A stretch of 64,000 nt of DNA from Candidatus Accumulibacter sp. ACC003. GTDB taxonomy: Bacteria > Pseudomonadota > Gammaproteobacteria > Burkholderiales > Rhodocyclaceae. Numbering within the stretch: the stretch's first letter is position 1; every line of letters starts with the position of its first letter. The position numbers and the translations under genes are program-made. Location: positions 434,001-498,000 of the forward strand of contig NZ_CAJQTX010000007.1 of assembly GCF_907163085.1 (NCBI RefSeq), read 5' to 3'. Shown here piece after piece: positions 45,125 to 53,278 of the stretch. The notes under the pieces are model-generated. The model saw only the letters and a program-made list of their open reading frames with translations. It was not told where the DNA came from and did not search any database.

Positions 45125-45589
45125 TTAATGCGCTTTGTCGGCCGGTTGATCGGCCTTCGCGTCGGCGGCCTGCGGTTCCGCCCGGGCGCCTGCTTCGGCG
45201 TCGATTGCCGGGCGCGCCCTGGTCGGTTTTCTGGTGCCCGGGGCTTGCGGTGGCGGTAGTTGCGGCTCGACGGTCGGCAACTTGTTTTCGCGCATGTAGC
45301 CGTCCATGTCGCGCCAGCCCTCGTAGATCGCCGCCTTCGGTAACCACGAATAGATCGAGTAGCAGTCCTCGATGGCGCGCCCCGACTGCCGGCAGGCACC
45401 GCCGACCGCCTGGCCCTCGGCAGTCAGCCGCGCGGCCTTGGCCGCCGGGTTCTCAAGTCCGAGTTTTTCCTGAATCAGATCACAAGCGCTGAGGCCAGGG
45501 AGCAGCCCGCTGGCGATCAAGAGCGTGAGCAGCCGACGACGCGAGTTAGCGAACACGAAGATCCCTGCGTGATGGGTTGACGACGCCAC
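45125..45589 (-). CDS. Small putative lipoprotein
   Basis: A 154-residue protein with an N-terminal hydrophobic segment and a lipobox LSAC (LLTLLIASGLLPGLSACD), so probably lipid-anchored. The middle has four conserved-looking aromatic and Cys residues (GACRQSGRAIEDCYSIY, then AIYEGWRDMDGYMRENKLP). The last 45 residues are Ala/Pro/Lys-rich, low complexity. The start may be internal, since the first 15 residues precede the basic n-region. No family name recognised. Confidence 0.7.
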   Translation of the reverse strand: MASSTHHAGIFVFANSRRRLLTLLIASGLLPGLSACDLIQEKLGLENPAAKAARLTAEGQAVGGACRQSGRAIEDCYSIYSWLPKAAIYEGWRDMDGYMRENKLPTVEPQLPPPQAPGTRKPTRARPAIDAEAGARAEPQAADAKADQPADKAH

Positions 45590-45813
45590 ATCTTACCAGC
45601 CCTCGGGTCGGCGGCAGGTTTCGTTGCTCGCCATGCCGTCGGCTTGCCGAGCAAGCGTCCATCGCGACGAGCGGCCTTCCGCTACGGGCGTTTGCCGATT
45701 GACCGCGAAACGGCGAAGCCGCGACAATGCCGCCTGCGCTTGTTCAATTGCCTGCCAGCCCGTTGCCCGCATTTCGTCGGGCAGGGTCGATTACCGCGTC
45801 GGAGCCACTCACT

Positions 45814-46431
45814 ATGTACTACGGCGAGAAGTTCAACGCCTGGACGCACGTCCTTGGGGCGGTTCTGGCGCTCGCTGGCTCGCTTGTTCTGGTGGTGCTG
45901 GCGGTCGCTGGCGGCGATCCCTGGAAGCTGCTCAGCGTCTCGATCTACGGGCTGACGCTGGTCCTGCTGTACAGCTTCTCGGCGCTCTACCACAGCTTTC
46001 GCGGGCGCGCCAAACGGATCCTGCAGAAACTCGACCATCAGGGAATCTATCTGCTGATCGCCGGTAGTTACACGCCGTTCTGCCTGGTTTCCCTGCGCGG
46101 TCCGTGGGGCTGGTCCTTGCTCGGGACGGTGTGGGGGCTGGCGCTGCTCGGTAGCCTGCAGGAAATGCGGCCGAAGAACGACGCCCGCATCCTGTCTCTG
46201 GTGATCTACGTCGTCATGGGTTGGGCGGCGCTGGCGGCACTGGTGCCGCTGTTGCATGCCCTGGGAACGGCCGGTTTCGTGTGGGTCGCAGCCGGCGGCG
46301 TGTTCTACACCGTCGGGATCGTTTTCTACGCGCTCGATACACGGCTCAAGCACGCGCACGGCATTTGGCACCTGTTCGTGATGGCCGGCAGCACGGCGCA
46401 TTACTTCGCCATCCTGTTCTACGTGCTGTGA
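45814..46431 (+). CDS. Hemolysin III family (PAQR-like) membrane protein
   Basis: A 205-residue protein with seven predicted membrane helices. It has the family motifs GEKFNAWTHVLGAVLAL, FSALYHSF, LDHQGIYLLIAGSYTPF and IWHLFVMAGSTAHYFAI, with the conserved His residues that bind a metal in PAQR-type proteins. Named after a Bacillus hemolysin, but the group is now treated as a putative lipid hydrolase or membrane-homeostasis factor. ATG 45814 is preferred over an upstream in-frame start. Confidence 0.9.
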   Translation: MYYGEKFNAWTHVLGAVLALAGSLVLVVLAVAGGDPWKLLSVSIYGLTLVLLYSFSALYHSFRGRAKRILQKLDHQGIYLLIAGSYTPFCLVSLRGPWGWSLLGTVWGLALLGSLQEMRPKNDARILSLVIYVVMGWAALAALVPLLHALGTAGFVWVAAGGVFYTVGIVFYALDTRLKHAHGIWHLFVMAGSTAHYFAILFYVL

Positions 46432-46527
46432 TTCGCCAGCACCTCGCCGAACGAGCATGGCCGGTCATTCGCGTAAGGCGATGGCCGGAAAATCTCGGGC
46501 GCGATGGCGCCGGCTTGCCTCGCTCGC

Positions 46528-49500
46528 TCATGACGACAGACGGTGCGGCTGGTAGGCGCCGGCACCGATCGCCGCTGCGGCCACCTCGAGCAGATGTTCG
46601 TGGTGCGTCAGAAACAGCACCTGCGTTCGTTGCGAGAGGTCAGCCAGGACCTTGAAGGTCGCCGCCGCGGCCGCGTCGTCGAACTGGATCGTGATGTCGT
46701 CGATGATCACCGGCAGGGGCTCGCCGTTGTCGAGATGGCCTTCGATCGCCGCCAGCCGCAAGGCGAGAAAGAGCTGATCACGGCGGCCGGTGCTCAACTG
46801 CTCCATGCGCAGGCGCTCGCCGTCGGCGCGAACGGCCTTGAGAATCTGCTGCTCTTCGTCGAAGTCGACGACGACGCCGCTGTAGCGCTCGCCGGTGATC
46901 GCGGCAAAGCGCTTTGACGCTTTGTCGATCAGCGGCCCCTGGTTGCGCTTCTGGTAGTCGGCGATGACCTGCGCGAGCACCGCCGCGGCGATCCGCGATG
47001 CCGCGTAATCGGCGCCGAGTTCGGCAATCCGTGCCGCGTGTTGCGCGCTCTTTTGTTGAGCGTCGGCGGCAGCGGCCGAACCATCCATTTCCTCGAAGGC
47101 CTGCCGGGCGCTGAGGTAGGCGGCGTGCCGCTGCTGCACGTCGGCGGCGTTCTCCTCGTTTTCTTGCGCGTGCCTATCGAGCGCCGCGGCGACCGCGTCG
47201 GGATCGCGGCCGGCGGCCTGCTGGAGCGCTTCGGCCAGCGGCCGCGCGGCTGACTCGACGAGTCGCGCCTCGATCTCGCGAATCCTGGCGGCCAGCGCGG
47301 TCGCTTGTGCGCTCTGGCCTTCGACCAGTTCGAGGCGCTCGATGGTCGGGCAGCCGGCCTGGAGCAACAGCTTGTCGATGATCCGGGTGGCTTCGGCGGC
47401 GGCCTGGCGAGCTTGTTCGACGGCCTGCTGGTCGTCGGCGACCTGCTGGCTCAGGGTATTCTTTTTGTCCTGCCGGGCGCGCGTGAGCGTCAGTTCGCGG
47501 TAGATCTCGGCGGCCAGGAGGTCATGGCTGCGTCCGTCGACGGCTAGCTCGACGCCGCGAACGGTTTGCCAGGTCCTCGCCAGACGCGCTTCGTAGTCGT
47601 CGATCCGGATGCGCGCCTGGCGCTGCTCGTTTCTCGATTGTTCGAGCGCGGCGTGCGCCTGCGTCAGGTCTGACAGCTGTTGCAGGCGTGCCGTCGCCTC
47701 TTCCGCGCTGGCGTCGCCGGCCAGGCGAATGCTGCCCATGGCGTCGGCCCAGCGGCTCTGCCACTCGTCGAGTTGGCCGCCGCTCGCTGCGGCTGCGGCA
47801 TCGGCATGCCGCAGCGCGGCATCGGTGTTCGCCTGCTGGCTGGCCTTCAGCTGTCGTTGCGTCAGCTGCTCGGCTTGCCGTTTGGCAACGGCACGCGCCC
47901 GCGCCAGAGTTTCGGAGAGGCGCTCGGTCGTCGCCGGGGCGGGCCGATTGAGCAGCGCATAGATGCCAGCGAGCCGGCTACGGATGTCCGCGGCCAGCTG
48001 GCGGCGCTGCTCGGCCTCGTGCCGCTTGCCCTGACTGGCGTCGAACTTCTGCAGGAAAGCTTCGCGTTTGCCGACCCAGGGCGCGGCTTCGGCGATTTTC
48101 AGCGACGGCAGGCGGTGTGTCGCGAGCACTGCCGCCCAGCGCCGATCGAGATCTTCCTGGCGGCTGACGATCCTTGCCTGGCGTTCTCTTTCCAGGCTGA
48201 GGCCGCTCTGCATCTGCGCTTCGCGCAGCCGGAACTCGGCGTAGCGCGTGGCTCGCTCGGCATCGGCGAAGAGGCCGTCGGCGGCGTCGTCGGCAGCGCT
48301 GACCGCCCCCTCGTAGCGTTCGTAGCGCTCGGCCGCTGGCGCTGGAGCGGCCGCTGCGGGTTCGCCAGCGGTCGCCATGAAATGGCGGCGAAAGCCCATC
48401 CAGAGCGCGTCACGCGTTGCGCGTTGGCCGACGACGGCTTCTCTGCTCGGCACGTCACCGCGGACTTGCAGGCCCTTGATGTCGCCCTGCAAGGCGGCGA
48501 GATCGTTCTCGATCTTTTCGATCGCCTCGCCGATCGAACGCGCGCGGCGGCGCAGTTCGTCGTCCTCGGCCTTGAAGAGCTGCACTTCGGCGTCGAGCGG
48601 GACCGTCGTCCCGGCGATGGCTTCGGCAGCGGCCATCTTCAGTCCACGCGCTTCGTTGTTCAGTTTCGCCGCCGCCGCGCTGGCTTCGTCTTCGAGTTGT
48701 TGCGCGCGCGCTTCGGGATCGCCGTAATCGGCAATCGAATCCAGGTAGCTCGCCAAATCTTCGGAAAAATCGGCTTTCCCCAGGCTGCTGATTTCGGCGC
48801 CGAGTTGATCGACCTCGAGTTTCTTCTCGCGCTGCGTCTCGAGATTGGCCTGCTGCCTGGCCTTGAGCGTCGCACCGGCGGTGATCAAGGCGCGGATTCT
48901 GGCCGTCCGGGTCGGCTCCGGCAGCCATTGCAGTGGCTCGACTGGTTTTTCGTCGCCGACGATTTGGCGCACGACGAAAGCAAAGTCGCCGTGTGCCGTT
49001 TCGATCGCCGCCTCGGCCTTGGCCGCTTGCAGGCGCGCTTCGCGGTACGCTGTGGTCGCGTGGTGAAGCGCTTCGATCGCTTCGGCGTCGGCGAGAACGG
49101 CGTCGTTGATCGCGATCGCCGCCAGTTCGGCCTGGTGTTGCTGGCAGCGCTGCGTCGCCGCCTGCGCCGCAGCGAGCGCCTCGGTTTTCCTGGTCACGGC
49201 GGCGACGCGTTCGCTCGCTGCTGACGGCGGCAGTAGCGGCACGCTGGCCAGTTCGGCCAATTGCTGCTGCGCCAGTTCGCGCGCCGCGACGTCGGGCAGG
49301 ATTGCCGCCAGCCGCTCCAGTCGGCGCGCTTCCTGCTGCAGGCGGAGCTGCTCGGCCAGCGCGGTCTCGTAGTCCTTCCTCGCCGCGTCCATTGCCGACC
49401 TGGCCGCGCTCCATGCCGCCGGTCGCACCGCGGCTTCTTTCGCCTGGCGGCGGCTTTCGTCGTAGTCCGCCAGCGCCCGGTAGATCGCCGACTTCGATGC

Positions 49501-50046
49501 CCGCGGCTTGAACAGCGTTTCCGCCTCGCCGTCGAGCTTGCTGCGCAGGGCGCGGATCGACGTCAGGCCGGCGCCGGCTTCGAACAGGCTTTCGCCGGCG
49601 TCGCCCTTGCCTTGCGCCAGCGCCGCACCACCGCGCACCAGGGCATCGTGGTCGAGGCTGAACATGGCCAGGAAAAGACCCTGGCTGAGGCCGCCGAGCC
49701 AGTCGCGAAGAACGCCTTCCGGAACGCTTTCGGAAAGCTCGGCGCCGCTTTCCGGGTCATATTTGAGCAAGGTATTGACGCGACCCTTGCGCCGCATCAC
49801 CGCCAGTCGCTCGCCGAGCCGCGACGACAGGTCGAGGCCGACACGCAGATTCGGGTTACCGTGCAGGTGGCCATCGCGGCTGGTCTCGGGGATGCCGAAC
49901 AGGGCGCCGTTGATCGCTCGCCAGAGCGTCGTCTTGCCGGCCTCGTTCGGTCCGCAGATGATGTGCAGATTGGCGGCGGCGGCCAGCGTCAGGCGCTGGC
50001 CGGTGAAATGGCCATAGGCCTTGAGATCGATCTGTTCGATCTTCAC
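46528..50046 (-). CDS. YhaN-like SbcC/Rad50-type ATPase
   Basis: An 1172-residue SMC-like ATPase. The N-terminal Walker A is HIICGPNEAGKTT (near residue 32), followed by long Ala/Gln/Glu/Arg-rich coiled coils. The C-terminal half of the ATPase has the signature LSTGRRDQLFLALRLAAIEG, Walker B PVIIDDITIQFDD and the switch LFLTHHEHLLEVA. This is the AAA_27/YhaN group. GTG 50046 overlaps the end of the upstream nuclease gene (GTGA). With YhaO it would form an Mre11-Rad50-like DNA-processing complex. Confidence 0.9.
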   Translation of the reverse strand: MKIEQIDLKAYGHFTGQRLTLAAAANLHIICGPNEAGKTTLWRAINGALFGIPETSRDGHLHGNPNLRVGLDLSSRLGERLAVMRRKGRVNTLLKYDPESGAELSESVPEGVLRDWLGGLSQGLFLAMFSLDHDALVRGGAALAQGKGDAGESLFEAGAGLTSIRALRSKLDGEAETLFKPRASKSAIYRALADYDESRRQAKEAAVRPAAWSAARSAMDAARKDYETALAEQLRLQQEARRLERLAAILPDVAARELAQQQLAELASVPLLPPSAASERVAAVTRKTEALAAAQAATQRCQQHQAELAAIAINDAVLADAEAIEALHHATTAYREARLQAAKAEAAIETAHGDFAFVVRQIVGDEKPVEPLQWLPEPTRTARIRALITAGATLKARQQANLETQREKKLEVDQLGAEISSLGKADFSEDLASYLDSIADYGDPEARAQQLEDEASAAAAKLNNEARGLKMAAAEAIAGTTVPLDAEVQLFKAEDDELRRRARSIGEAIEKIENDLAALQGDIKGLQVRGDVPSREAVVGQRATRDALWMGFRRHFMATAGEPAAAAPAPAAERYERYEGAVSAADDAADGLFADAERATRYAEFRLREAQMQSGLSLERERQARIVSRQEDLDRRWAAVLATHRLPSLKIAEAAPWVGKREAFLQKFDASQGKRHEAEQRRQLAADIRSRLAGIYALLNRPAPATTERLSETLARARAVAKRQAEQLTQRQLKASQQANTDAALRHADAAAAASGGQLDEWQSRWADAMGSIRLAGDASAEEATARLQQLSDLTQAHAALEQSRNEQRQARIRIDDYEARLARTWQTVRGVELAVDGRSHDLLAAEIYRELTLTRARQDKKNTLSQQVADDQQAVEQARQAAAEATRIIDKLLLQAGCPTIERLELVEGQSAQATALAARIREIEARLVESAARPLAEALQQAAGRDPDAVAAALDRHAQENEENAADVQQRHAAYLSARQAFEEMDGSAAAADAQQKSAQHAARIAELGADYAASRIAAAVLAQVIADYQKRNQGPLIDKASKRFAAITGERYSGVVVDFDEEQQILKAVRADGERLRMEQLSTGRRDQLFLALRLAAIEGHLDNGEPLPVIIDDITIQFDDAAAAATFKVLADLSQRTQVLFLTHHEHLLEVAAAAIGAGAYQPHRLSS

Positions 50047-51308
50047 CGCTGGTCCTCGGCGGCAATTGCCGCCAGCAGGCGCTCGCGGGCGTTGGCCAGC
50101 GCGTCGGCGAGCGCGGCGGCGGAATCGAGCGCCCAGGCGCTGTCGGCGCCGCGCAGCTCGGCCGGGAGTTTTTGCCCGAGATCGGCCAGCACCGACTCGG
50201 CGAGCGCCTTGAGCGTCGCCGGATCGGCTGCCAGCGATTCGAGCGAGCGGATCAGCAAGCCGATCGGATCGTCACGTTCTGCCAGTCGTGCCAGGTCGAG
50301 TGGTGCGGTGACCTTGATCCGGACCTTTTCAAGCCAGGCCATACCGGCGGACGCTTCGCCAATCGACGCCGCCAGCTGCGCGCGCAGCGCTTCTCGATTC
50401 GCCACTAGTGCGTGATGCAGCGGCCCGCGTCCGCTCAGAGTCAGGCGCAGGGCGAGGAGCCGGTCGGCGGCCGAGACTTGCAGCGCACGTACTTCAGCCT
50501 GCACCGCGGCGTGCAGATCGTCGGCGGACGACAAGGCGGCGATGTCGATGTCGAGCTGATGCCAGCGCGCGACGTCGGTTGCAAGGAACTCGACCGAGGT
50601 GATGCCGACGCCGGCTTCGCCTTCGACGAGCATGCAGCCCTTGGCGCCGGTCTCACGAGCGTGCCGTCCCTGCGTATTGCCCGGGAAAACGATCCACGGC
50701 GATGTGCGGACGATTTCGCGCGTATGGACGTGCCCCAGCGCCCAGTAGTCGTAGCCCTTGTCGGCCAATCGCTCGGGCGTTGTCGGCGCGTACGGCTGGT
50801 GGCCTTCGCGGCCCGACAGGGCGGTGTGCAAGACGCCGATATTGAGCAAGCCGGCGTGCGCAGCGGGATACGCCGCAGCAAGATCGGCGGTCACTGCCTC
50901 GGACGCGAAACTCTGCCCGTGGATGGCGACACCCAGCGATTCGATGAGCTCGGTGGCCGGCCGATTCGCCGGAAAACTGTAGACGTTTTTCGGCAGCGGC
51001 ACCGATCGGGTCAATTTGCTGACCGCGTCGTGGTTGCCGTAGCTCAGGAAGACGCGGATATCGGCGTCGGCCAGGCGGCGCAACTGCGCCGCGAAATAGA
51101 GGCCGGTATTGAAGTCCGGCCAGTCGCCGTCGAAGATGTCGCCGGCGATCAGTACGAAGTCAGCGGCGCGCTCGATGGCCAGGTCGACGACCTTGGCGAA
51201 AGCCCGACGGGTGGCGCGCCGCATCTCTTCGGCGGGCGCGCCCTCGTAGACTTCGAGGCCGCGCAGCGGGCTGTCGAGGTGCAGGTCAGCGCAGTGGATG
51301 AAGCGCAT
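50043..51308 (-). CDS. YhaO-like metallophosphoesterase nuclease (SbcD/Mre11 type)
   Basis: A 421-residue nuclease with phosphoesterase motifs in order: FIHCADLHLDSP (DxH), LIAGDIFDGDW (GDxxD), LSYGNHDAVS (GNHD), VLHTALSG (H) and ALGHVHTREI (GHxH). The C-terminal part is helical and should bind the ATPase. It overlaps the YhaN-like gene by four bases, so the pair is produced together. Activity on DNA ends is inferred from the family. Confidence 0.92.
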   Translation of the reverse strand: MRFIHCADLHLDSPLRGLEVYEGAPAEEMRRATRRAFAKVVDLAIERAADFVLIAGDIFDGDWPDFNTGLYFAAQLRRLADADIRVFLSYGNHDAVSKLTRSVPLPKNVYSFPANRPATELIESLGVAIHGQSFASEAVTADLAAAYPAAHAGLLNIGVLHTALSGREGHQPYAPTTPERLADKGYDYWALGHVHTREIVRTSPWIVFPGNTQGRHARETGAKGCMLVEGEAGVGITSVEFLATDVARWHQLDIDIAALSSADDLHAAVQAEVRALQVSAADRLLALRLTLSGRGPLHHALVANREALRAQLAASIGEASAGMAWLEKVRIKVTAPLDLARLAERDDPIGLLIRSLESLAADPATLKALAESVLADLGQKLPAELRGADSAWALDSAAALADALANARERLLAAIAAEDQR

Positions 51309-51341
51309 CGCTGCTCGCCTCGCTTGATGGGAAAGTCGCGT

Positions 51342-52564
51342 TCATTTCGCAATGGTGATCGGCAGGTCGACGCCCTTGATATCGCCGACGGCGGTCTGGA
51401 AGAGACCGCCGAGCATGGCGAAGTATAGTGGTCGAGCGGTCCCATTGGGTGTCGCCGACGCTGTAGTTGCGCCCGGCGAAGTCGACCGAGGCGATGGCCG
51501 TCGCCGGCGGCGTCTCGGAAATCGTGATGAGCAGCGCCGAGCGCGGATTTTCTGCGGTTGGCCCGGTGCGCGCGTCGGCAGCGACGTCGAACTCGGGAAC
51601 GGCGCGCGCGCCGTTGGCGACGAAAGCGAGCATCTGCAGCATGCTGCGCATTTTGATCGCACCGCGAATGGCGAAGTCGCCACCGGGGCCGTCCGGCCGG
51701 ACATCGAGGAAGACGAAGCCGCGCGGGTTGCGTTTAATGCGCTCGTTGAGCTCGAAACGGGCCTGATTGCCGAGCGACATCGGATCGACGTTCATCACCA
51801 CCACGCGTCCTGCCTGAAACCGCGCCAACTGGTAGCTGCCGTCGGCGGTCCGGCGCCACTGCAGGCCCTCCTTGTCGGCATTGATGACGTCGGCCGCGCT
51901 CGGTGCAGTCTTCAACGCCGGCGCTATCGGTTCCTCGAAGACCAGTGTTCGCACGAACAGCTGGCGCTTGTCATTCAGCCAGCGGAGGTCCCTGGCGATG
52001 CGCCGGAACTCGGTGTATTCCTCTGGTCGCGCCGGGTCGTTGGCGATGAAGCGGATGAAGCAGCCGTCGGCGTTCTGCACTTCGATCCCGGAAGCAAGTA
52101 GTCGCGTCACGCGGTCAATCGCACCCCCCTGGAAGACCAGAAACTCGAATGGCTGGTCCTTGAACGGCGTTAGAACGCGCTCGGTGAACGCCTGTCCGGA
52201 GAGCGGATGAATACTGAAGGTCGGGTTCTCGGAGACGCCGGTGCCGACGTTGAGGCCCAGGAAGCTGTCGCCCGACGTTCGGTGCCACTCGCCGCCGATA
52301 CCGAGCGTGGTCGACCAGTTGAAGGTTGCGGCGATGGTCGAGGTCGAGGTGAAGTGGCACCGGCTTGCCGTTGTCGGTGCGGGCGATGTTCAGCAGCAGT
52401 TTCTGGTCGAGGCGGCTGGTGACTTCGTCGTAGCCGAGCAGCAGCCGCTCGAGCACCGGCCGGCCGGCGCAGCCGGCGATGGCCACAGCCAACAGGGCCG
52501 GTGCGACGGCGCGCGCCAGTCGCGAAAAATCCCGGTCAGTCGCATGCAGATGGGGATTGTTCAT
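51342..52564 (-). pseudogene. Lipoprotein gene broken by two frameshifts
   Basis: Three consecutive minus-strand frames join into one protein of about 405 residues. The start MNNPHLHATDRDFSRL leads to a lipobox (AIAGC) and reads to about 52343. The frame then shifts to HFTSTSTIAATFNWSTTLGIGGEW and runs through most of the protein to RNYSVGDTQWDRS near 51428. It shifts again to YFAMLGGLFQTAVGDIKGVDLP before the stop. Both shifts are in the same direction by one base. This is a conserved hypothetical, probably outer-membrane-linked lipoprotein. Sequencing error cannot be excluded, but its neighbours are also decayed. Confidence 0.72.
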
Positions 52565-52720
52565 GTAAAGGAGTTCCTGAGTTACGGCTGGCGAAGCAGA
52601 CGGGCGGCGGTCAGGCTGCCGTTCTGTTTTCAGCGCGGGCGAGTCCGCCCGTGCCCGGTGGCAGCGCTGCCGGAGCGCTTTTGTCGGCCTGCTTGGGGTC
52701 TCTGGCAAGCGACTTGTCCT

Positions 52721-53099
52721 TCAGCCCAGCAGCGGCTCCGGGTTACCGAGGGCGGTGGTATTCAGTCCGTCGTCGTACATGATCTCGGCAGTAATCGCGC
52801 TGGCCAGGTCGGAGAGCAGGAAGGCGGCGGCGTTGCCGACTTCGTCGATGGTGATGTTGCGGCGCAGCGGCGCGTTGTGCGCGTTGTCGGCGAGCAGTCG
52901 CGAGAAGTTGCCGATACCGGGAGCGGCCAGGGTCTTGATCGGGCCGGCCGAGATGGCGTTTGCGCGGATGCCCTGCGGGCCGAGGCAGAAAGCGAGGTAG
53001 CGGGTGGCCGGCTCGAGTCTGGCTTTGGCCAGACCCATGGTGTTGTAATTGGGCAGGGTGCGCTCGGTGCCGAGGTAGGAGAGTACCAGCCAAGCCGGT
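52721..53099 (-). pseudogene. fabI: 3' remnant of enoyl-ACP reductase fabI
   Basis: About 126 codons match the C-terminal half of Fab[45 protein letters not shown] (the NAISAGP motif), IKTLAAPGI, then [21 protein letters not shown]. The end ([14 protein letters not shown]) looks shortened relative to the usual VDGGFN form. At about 53097 homology stops abruptly, before the NAD-binding and catalytic Tyr-containing N-terminal half, and the sequence becomes an IS4-type transposase tail. A working fabI must lie elsewhere if essential. Confidence 0.85.
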
Positions 53100-53275
53100 T
53101 TGCGGCCTGTCAGGAGCAATTGCTCGGCGCAATCAGCATGCTCGAATTGCCCATACGCCCCGGCCGGGTCGAGCCGCACGCCATCAAACGAAGACCGAAT
53201 GCCCATCAACTGCTCACGGTCCCGCGGCGCCTTGCCCGCGAGGCCATTCCGTGTGCGCGCCATCCACTCGCTTAA
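53097..53275 (+). pseudogene. 3' tail of an IS4-type transposase
   Basis: In the plus frame ending at 53275 the last ~58 codons read [20 protein letters not shown], then [20 protein letters not shown], resembling the basic C-terminal end of IS4-family transposases (the RPGRVEPRxxKRRPK motif). The rest of the gene is absent. It adjoins the truncation point of fabI, so an old IS4 insertion followed by deletion probably destroyed fabI. Confidence 0.65.
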
Positions 53276-53278
53276 GCT

